The notes below the pieces were generated by a model that was not told the DNA's origin, ran no database searches, and saw nothing but the letters and a program-made list of their open reading frames with translations. Source: a virus. Taken from it: a DNA stretch of 20,660 bases. Shown here one piece after another: positions 17,934-20,660 of this stretch. Each line of letters opens with the position of its first letter. The stretch's first letter is position 1. A program made the translations under genes and the position numbers. The stretch spans positions 1-20,660 of the IMG/VR virus record IMGVR_UViG_3300007735_000973. The stretch is one strand, 5' to 3'.

Positions 17934-17960
17934 CTTTCTACATAGCTTCCTAGATATAAC

Positions 17961-17983
17961 TAACTGAATGTGACAATCAGTTA
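17961..17983. repeat. Hairpin TAACTGA / TCAGTTA
   Basis: Perfect 7-bp arms at 17961-17967 and 17977-17983 enclose a 9-nt loop. It is one in a row of stem-loops in the control region. Confidence 0.4.
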
Positions 17984-18001
17984 TTTATATTTACAGCGTA
18001 A

Positions 18002-18078
18002 CAGTTTGGATCTGGCACTGTATCCGAATCTAGTAGGGCTTTGGTATTAACCAATGGAGCTTCACCTAGACCAAACTG
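18002..18078. repeat. Inverted repeat CAGTTTGG / CCAAACTG with inner palindrome
   Basis: Perfect 8-bp arms at 18002-18009 and 18071-18078. Inside, TTGGTATTAACCAA (18041-18054) is itself a 5-bp-armed hairpin. Confidence 0.4.
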
Positions 18079-18129
18079 CAAACATATAGTGGCAGCATAT
18101 TAACTCTCACAACTACTACAGCTGAACCC

Positions 18130-18146
18130 TACAGTTCGCAACTGTA
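18130..18146. repeat. Hairpin TACAGTT-CGC-AACTGTA
   Basis: Perfect 7-bp arms with a 3-nt loop. As DNA this is a near-perfect operator-like palindrome; as RNA it is a compact stem-loop. Confidence 0.45.
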
Positions 18147-18152
18147 ACTAGC

Positions 18153-18203
18153 CCACACCTTTAAGTTATCTTATTGACAGTGTGGAAACTTAATACATAA
18201 GAT
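18153..18203 (+). promoter_or_regulatory. Promoter candidate embedded in three crossing inverted repeats
   Basis: TTGACA (18174-18179), an 18-bp spacer and TAAGAT (18198-18203) form the best sigma70-like promoter in the region. Three word pairs occur in the same order on each side: CCACAC, TTAAGTT, ATCTTAT and then GTGTGG, AACTTAA, ATAAGAT. Each is the reverse complement of its partner, so the stems cross instead of nesting. They flank or overlap both promoter boxes. Confidence 0.45.
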
Positions 18204-18206
18204 CTA

Positions 18207-18267
18207 AGTGTATGAGTTAGCTACCCTTTGCAGTTCATTCTGTAACGTGTAGCTAACTCTATGCACT
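18207..18267. repeat. 18-bp stem-loop, GAGTTAGCTAC / GTAGCTAACTC
   Basis: A perfect 11-bp core at 18214-18224 and 18249-18259 is extended by AGTGTAT / ATGCACT (one wobble, one bulged base). The 24-nt loop is CCTTTGCAG...AACGT. It is the longest stem in the region, just downstream of the promoter candidate, as expected in a structured 5' leader. Confidence 0.55.
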
Positions 18268-18389
18268 GTTTAAGTTTATAAGTTAATTAATCTGGTTGCA
18301 TCTATTAGGTGCCATGGTTACTGTAACTAACTAAGATCTTAATTTAGTATAGGATCATTCGTGATCTTATTAGATCATCATGCTTAAAC

Positions 18390-18434
18390 GTTCTCCTCCT
18401 GTGTATTACATAGGATGAGAACCTTTTGGTTCTC
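18390..18434 (+). promoter_or_regulatory. Two mutually exclusive hairpins before the first early gene
   Basis: GTTCTCCTCCT (18390-18400) pairs with AGGATGAGAAC (18412-18422) with one mismatch. GAGAACC (18417-18423) also pairs with GGTTCTC (18428-18434) around a TTTT loop. They share GAGAAC, so only one can form. The second lies 27 nt before ATG 18462. Another stem, GATCA-TTCG-TGATC, is at 18353-18366. The layout is switch-like. Confidence 0.45.
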
Positions 18435-18461
18435 TCACTATCATCAAACCAGGTGTAAATC

Positions 18462-18773
18462 ATGACTGATTTTGATTCTATTCTTGCGCATGAGTTAAAA
18501 CTTTATGCGGACACTTTTTCATCCGTTCATTACAACGGCATAGGCCGAACATTAAGTAAATTTTGGCTTAAAGATACGTTCAATTATGATCGGGCTTTAG
18601 GTTATGTTTACCGCAATTTAGTACTACCAGCTGCAAAGGATTACCACCTTTGCTGTGGCTCACTAACTCAAGTTTGGCACACTATGTTCCCTATTCCAGA
18701 ACGTAAACAAGCAGCAGAATGTATTCTTAACGACTTTATCGCTGAGTTTAGAGTAGGTAACTTCTGGGAGTAA
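18462..18773 (+). CDS. Unknown 103-residue early phage protein
   Basis: This is the first gene of the plus-strand small-gene bank, after the structured leader; AGGTG lies about 7 nt before ATG 18462. The product is a soluble, aromatic-rich helical protein: FDSILAHELKLYADTFSSV, FWLKDTFNYDRALGYVYRNL, DYHLCCGSLTQVWHTMFPIP and a closing FIAEFRVGNFWE. No domain is recognised. Small proteins at this position in phages often inhibit or redirect host functions, but that is positional inference only. Confidence 0.65.
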   Translation: MTDFDSILAHELKLYADTFSSVHYNGIGRTLSKFWLKDTFNYDRALGYVYRNLVLPAAKDYHLCCGSLTQVWHTMFPIPERKQAAECILNDFIAEFRVGNFWE

Positions 18774-18812
18774 CAACTTTTTCACTTTATTATCCACTTG
18801 CATTTCAACATT

Positions 18813-18992
18813 ATGACTGGCTTAAAACCATTTGCTGGCACCTTTATCTACAAAGGTGTGCAGGTTAATTGTATTGATCCATCGCGTAGATTAGGCGGCG
18901 ATTTGTTTTACTTTCAGTCGCCACTAACTAACAAGATTGTATGGACAACCACGCCTAACAAAGCCCGCAAACTTATTAAGGAGACTTTCTAA
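18813..18992 (+). CDS. Unknown 59-residue phage protein
   Basis: I place the start at ATG 18813 (MTGLKPFAGTFIYKGVQVNC); a TTG at 18798 would add five residues but is less natural. The protein looks like a small beta-rich fold: FIYKGVQVNCID, GGDLFYFQSP, KIVWTTTPNKARKLIKETF. The last part resembles a short DNA- or protein-binding beta-hairpin plus helix. No family is recognised. The end of the gene carries AAGGAG, which serves the next gene. Confidence 0.6.
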   Translation: MTGLKPFAGTFIYKGVQVNCIDPSRRLGGDLFYFQSPLTNKIVWTTTPNKARKLIKETF

Positions 18993-18994
18993 TC

Positions 18995-19252
18995 ATGGCC
19001 CGCAAAACATTTAACGTGTCAGAGTTCAAAGACTATGTGAACTCTAAGCTTGTGCTTGATTGTGTATCAGATGATGAAAAGTATGGGTTGATTACTGCAC
19101 TTGATCACGTATTACATGAAACCGGAAACTATAAAGGATTCGGTTATGTATACAAGGACGATGTAAGGCCATGCTTTCCAGATAAAGTAGGCGCCGATGC
19201 TTCTAATCCTGCGTGGGATAAATCCCGTGACGTGCGCAGAAAGTATTACTAA
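18995..19252 (+). CDS. Unknown 85-residue early phage protein
   Basis: The gene starts at ATG 18995, 2 nt after the previous stop, with AAGGAG inside the previous gene about 13 nt upstream, the clearest Shine-Dalgarno in this bank. The product begins with FNVSEFKDYVNSKLVLDCVS, then ITALDHVLHETGNYKGFGYV, then a charged C-terminus ending RDVRRKYY. I recall short phage proteins with the same [TF]-N-V-x-E-F-[KR] opening and an ETGNY-x-G-[FY] segment, all without function. It probably folds as a small helical domain. Confidence 0.65.
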   Translation: MARKTFNVSEFKDYVNSKLVLDCVSDDEKYGLITALDHVLHETGNYKGFGYVYKDDVRPCFPDKVGADASNPAWDKSRDVRRKYY

Positions 19253-19276
19253 ACTCACACTAAAACCACACTAACA

Positions 19277-19489
19277 ATGAACTTGCACTCACAACTCGAT
19301 CATTATCTCACCCAGTGGGATATTAAACAATCCACAAAGCGTGGATACAATCCATTCGCTCTAGGTATTTATCTAGAACGGGCAGAAGATTTAGCTAAAG
19401 ATGTAGCTCAAGGCGCCACAATTAGTGACGCCATTGATGTACACTTCTGCGACAGAATTGCAGCCATGCTGCATAAGAAGTTCTCTTAA
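19277..19489 (+). CDS. Unknown 70-residue early phage protein
   Basis: It starts at ATG 19277 after a C/A-rich leader (CACACTAAAACCACACTAAC) with no Shine-Dalgarno. The protein is helical: MNLHSQLDHYLTQWDIKQS, then KRGYNPFALGIYLERAEDLA, then an acidic/hydrophobic helix and DRIAAMLHKKFS. The R-G-Y-N-P-[FY]-A-L-x-x-Y-L segment recalls other small phage proteins of unknown role. No catalytic motif is seen. Confidence 0.65.
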   Translation: MNLHSQLDHYLTQWDIKQSTKRGYNPFALGIYLERAEDLAKDVAQGATISDAIDVHFCDRIAAMLHKKFS

Positions 19490-19507
19490 TTCACCCACTT
19501 AATTGTT

Positions 19508-19711
19508 ATGAAGACTCACTTCCGCAATAGACAAGTTCCTCCGGTAACTTGTGACGAATTATTATCAGTTTCAATCGACCCTTGTGATCTAGTTTGGTCC
19601 CCAACTTTTAACAGTTGGGTATTTTGTGGTCCCTTAATTATTGAGTTCCCGTACTCAACTACGGGAGCAATACTTGCCAAGTTAAATCTTATTCCAAACC
19701 CCGAAGCTTAA
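19508..19711 (+). CDS. Unknown 67-residue early phage protein
   Basis: It starts at ATG 19508, 18 nt after the previous stop, again without a Shine-Dalgarno. The product opens with a basic segment (MKTHFRNRQVPPVTCDELLS) and continues with beta-type stretches (DLVWSPTFNSWVFCGPLIIE, FPYSTTGAILAKLNLIPNP). There are only two cysteines and no membrane helix. Not recognised; likely a small beta-fold host-interaction or regulatory protein. Confidence 0.6.
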   Translation: MKTHFRNRQVPPVTCDELLSVSIDPCDLVWSPTFNSWVFCGPLIIEFPYSTTGAILAKLNLIPNPEA

Positions 19712-19715
19712 TCCA

Positions 19716-19874
19716 ATGACACTCACCAGCATCGATTTTCTCACTGCTAGGGAACAATTAATGGAAGACATTGATTGCATTCTTGATGAATACTTCCAAG
19801 AGTATGGCATTACAAACGACCCTCAACTTGTTAAGGTCTTATGTGATGCCGTATGTAACAACTTTCCTTCCTAA
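19716..19874 (+). CDS. Unknown 52-residue acidic phage protein
   Basis: This short gene fills the space between its neighbours: ATG 19716, 4 nt after the previous stop, to TAA 19872-19874, 22 nt before the next ATG. The product is acidic and helical (MTLTSIDFLTAREQLMEDID, then EYFQEYGITNDPQLVKVLCD, ending VCNNFPS). The regular spacing of hydrophobic residues and the fit into the gene array support translation. The function is unknown; small acidic phage proteins can be DNA mimics or inhibitors, but nothing specific shows this. Confidence 0.55.
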   Translation: MTLTSIDFLTAREQLMEDIDCILDEYFQEYGITNDPQLVKVLCDAVCNNFPS

Positions 19875-19896
19875 TTCACCACACAAACTAACCGCC

Positions 19897-20118
19897 ATGG
19901 ATTTCACAATCACAGACAAGCTCCAAACTATTAATGGTAAGGAATACTCCTTATCTGCTGTTAATGGATTAACACGGGTTGAGATTAACAACCGACTGCA
20001 TTACTTAGGTGATCAAATACTTAAGTTACGTATGCAACAAGATGAACTAATTAAGATGCGAGATGAGTTAGATACTCAGCCCATAGACTTATTTCATGCG
20101 ATGTTCGAAACAACTTAA
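19897..20118 (+). CDS. Unknown 73-residue phage protein
   Basis: I place the start at ATG 19897. A longer version starting at 19771 in the same frame would overlap the 52-codon gene by 104 nt and begins with a non-phage-like hydrophobic stretch, so I reject it. The product has a beta-hairpin front (FTITDKLQTINGKEYSLSAV) then a strong helix (INNRLHYLGDQILKLRMQQD and ELIKMRDELDTQ), probably a short coiled coil. No Shine-Dalgarno is present. Not recognised. Confidence 0.6.
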   Translation: MDFTITDKLQTINGKEYSLSAVNGLTRVEINNRLHYLGDQILKLRMQQDELIKMRDELDTQPIDLFHAMFETT

Positions 20119-20194
20119 ATCACTATCACAAAGTATTAGTGGGCTGCGCATACTTACCACGCAGAACTTAAACATCCACATCCAAACTATTACA

Positions 20195-20660
20195 ATGAAA
20201 CGCCCTCAAGGTTTTGTTTTGTGGGAGGGATTGTCGCCTCTCGATGGATCCCCAATCGTATGCATTGCAACACTTAAATCAGTCAATCGCAAGACTGGTA
20301 ATATGATCCAAACATTCATATTGCACCAGGATATTAATCCTGTGGCTGCACTTAAGAGCGGCGATGATTTAGCGATCTGCGGTAATTGTTACCACCGAGG
20401 ATCAGGCTTTGTAAACAACAAGCCACGCAGGAAAAGATCTTGCTACGTAAATGTAGGCCAGGCGCCTAACAAAGTATGGAACGCATATGTGCGCCTCGTT
20501 TACCCTAAGTACGATGCAGCTATACACTCTAAGTATTTCAAAACACGGAAGATTCGCTGGGGTAGTTATGGCGATGGCGCTATGTTGCCCGCTGAGTTAG
20601 TTACATATTTCAATAACCTATGTATATCCCACACAGGCTATACTCACCAATGGCGAGAAT
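20195..20660 (+). CDS. Phage/plasmid protein of widespread uncharacterised family (partial, right edge)
   Basis: The frame opens at ATG 20195 and is still open at the window end after 155 codons. It starts MKRPQGFVLWEGLSPLDGSP, continues IVCIATLKSVNRKTGNMIQT with FILHQDINP, then has a probable metal site C62-x2-C65-x-H67 (ICGNCYHRG) and C83 in SCYVNVGQAPNKVW. I recognise the pattern (a [FY]-x-G-x-S-x-L-D-G-x-P-I-V front, K-T-G-x-M-[IV]-Q, C-G-x-C-x-H-R-G, C-Y-V-N-x-G-Q-A-P) from many phage and plasmid proteins of unknown function, often near replication genes. The tail RWGSYGDGAMLPAELV is also typical. The C-terminus lies beyond the window. Confidence 0.7.
   Translation, partial: MKRPQGFVLWEGLSPLDGSPIVCIATLKSVNRKTGNMIQTFILHQDINPVAALKSGDDLAICGNCYHRGSGFVNNKPRRKRSCYVNVGQAPNKVWNAYVRLVYPKYDAAIHSKYFKTRKIRWGSYGDGAMLPAELVTYFNNLCISHTGYTHQWRE

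Larger units (their letters stand above)
17183..18461. other. Noncoding control region, candidate replication origin
   Basis: About 1.28 kb without a convincing gene separates the plus-strand exostosin cassette from the small early genes. The left part (17183-17646) has a TATACT box, two direct repeats, short hairpins, a DnaA-box palindrome and 11-bp iterons. The right part (17647-18440) is packed with inverted repeats, has three TTGACA boxes (17639, 17868, 18174), three GGATCC sites and other 6-bp palindromes (CCGCGG, ATCGAT, CGATCG, GCATGC, CCTAGG). Sub-elements are listed separately. It fits an origin plus early promoter/leader region; no initiator gene is seen beside it. Confidence 0.5.

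Noticed and set aside
19771-19896. N-terminal extension of the 73-residue gene (start at 19771)
   Set aside because: It overlaps the in-place 52-codon gene at 19716-19874 almost entirely, while ATG 19897 follows a leader like those of its neighbours.
1-20660. CRISPR array, tRNA, rRNA or insertion sequence
   Set aside because: No regularly spaced repeat array, no T-arm sequence with matching stems, and no transposase or terminal inverted repeat set with target duplication was found on reading both strands.

Overview
This window looks like part of a tailed double-stranded DNA phage genome (Caudoviricetes). The evidence is a portal protein, a large terminase, glycine/glutamine-rich ejection-type virion proteins, a DUF3310-type small protein, dense packing with 1-8 nt gene overlaps, and a bank of very small unknown genes. 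A cyanobacterial host is plausible but not proven: a TTTTCCACA box (the DnaA box form I recall for cyanobacteria) sits in the intergenic control region, many genes lack a Shine-Dalgarno sequence, and the genome is AT-rich with many glycan genes. No host gene is present.

Layout. (1) 1-14181 is mainly a minus-strand late/virion operon. Read in the direction of transcription it holds an XRE-type regulator (13377), small virion-type proteins, three ejection-like proteins (12370-9770), a possible small terminase (9770), the large terminase (6938), a set of small proteins including a spike-base-like protein, and the portal, which runs off the left edge. (2) Glycan genes are scattered through it. 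On the minus strand are a GT17-like enzyme, a GT-A-like transferase and a GT2 enzyme. On the plus strand, as cassettes with their own putative TATACT promoters, are a GT4 enzyme with a GH130-like enzyme (6993-9246), an FkbM methyltransferase (14226-14942), and a class I methyltransferase with an exostosin-like transferase (15667-17182). (3) 17183-18461 is about 1.28 kb with no convincing gene. It carries a DnaA-box palindrome, 11-bp iterons and an exceptional density of inverted repeats, so it is a candidate replication origin and early control region. (4) 18462-20660 is a plus-strand bank of small early-type genes with almost no intergenic space. It ends in a partial gene of a widespread phage/plasmid family of unknown role.

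The most unusual object is in the large terminase. An intein (residues 193-529) interrupts the protein just before the Walker B aspartates. The intein splicing blocks are in frame with the terminase, but a complete zinc-ribbon plus HNH homing endonuclease is encoded inside the intein in the +1 reading frame. The terminase frame stays open across it for about 200 codons. This is either a genuine overlapping-gene design, a frame-decoupled decaying element, or a pair of indel errors.

Working model: the late operon builds and fills the capsid, the scattered transferases and methyltransferases build or alter a surface glycan (host envelope or virion), and the structured control region with the small genes to its right governs replication and early takeover.
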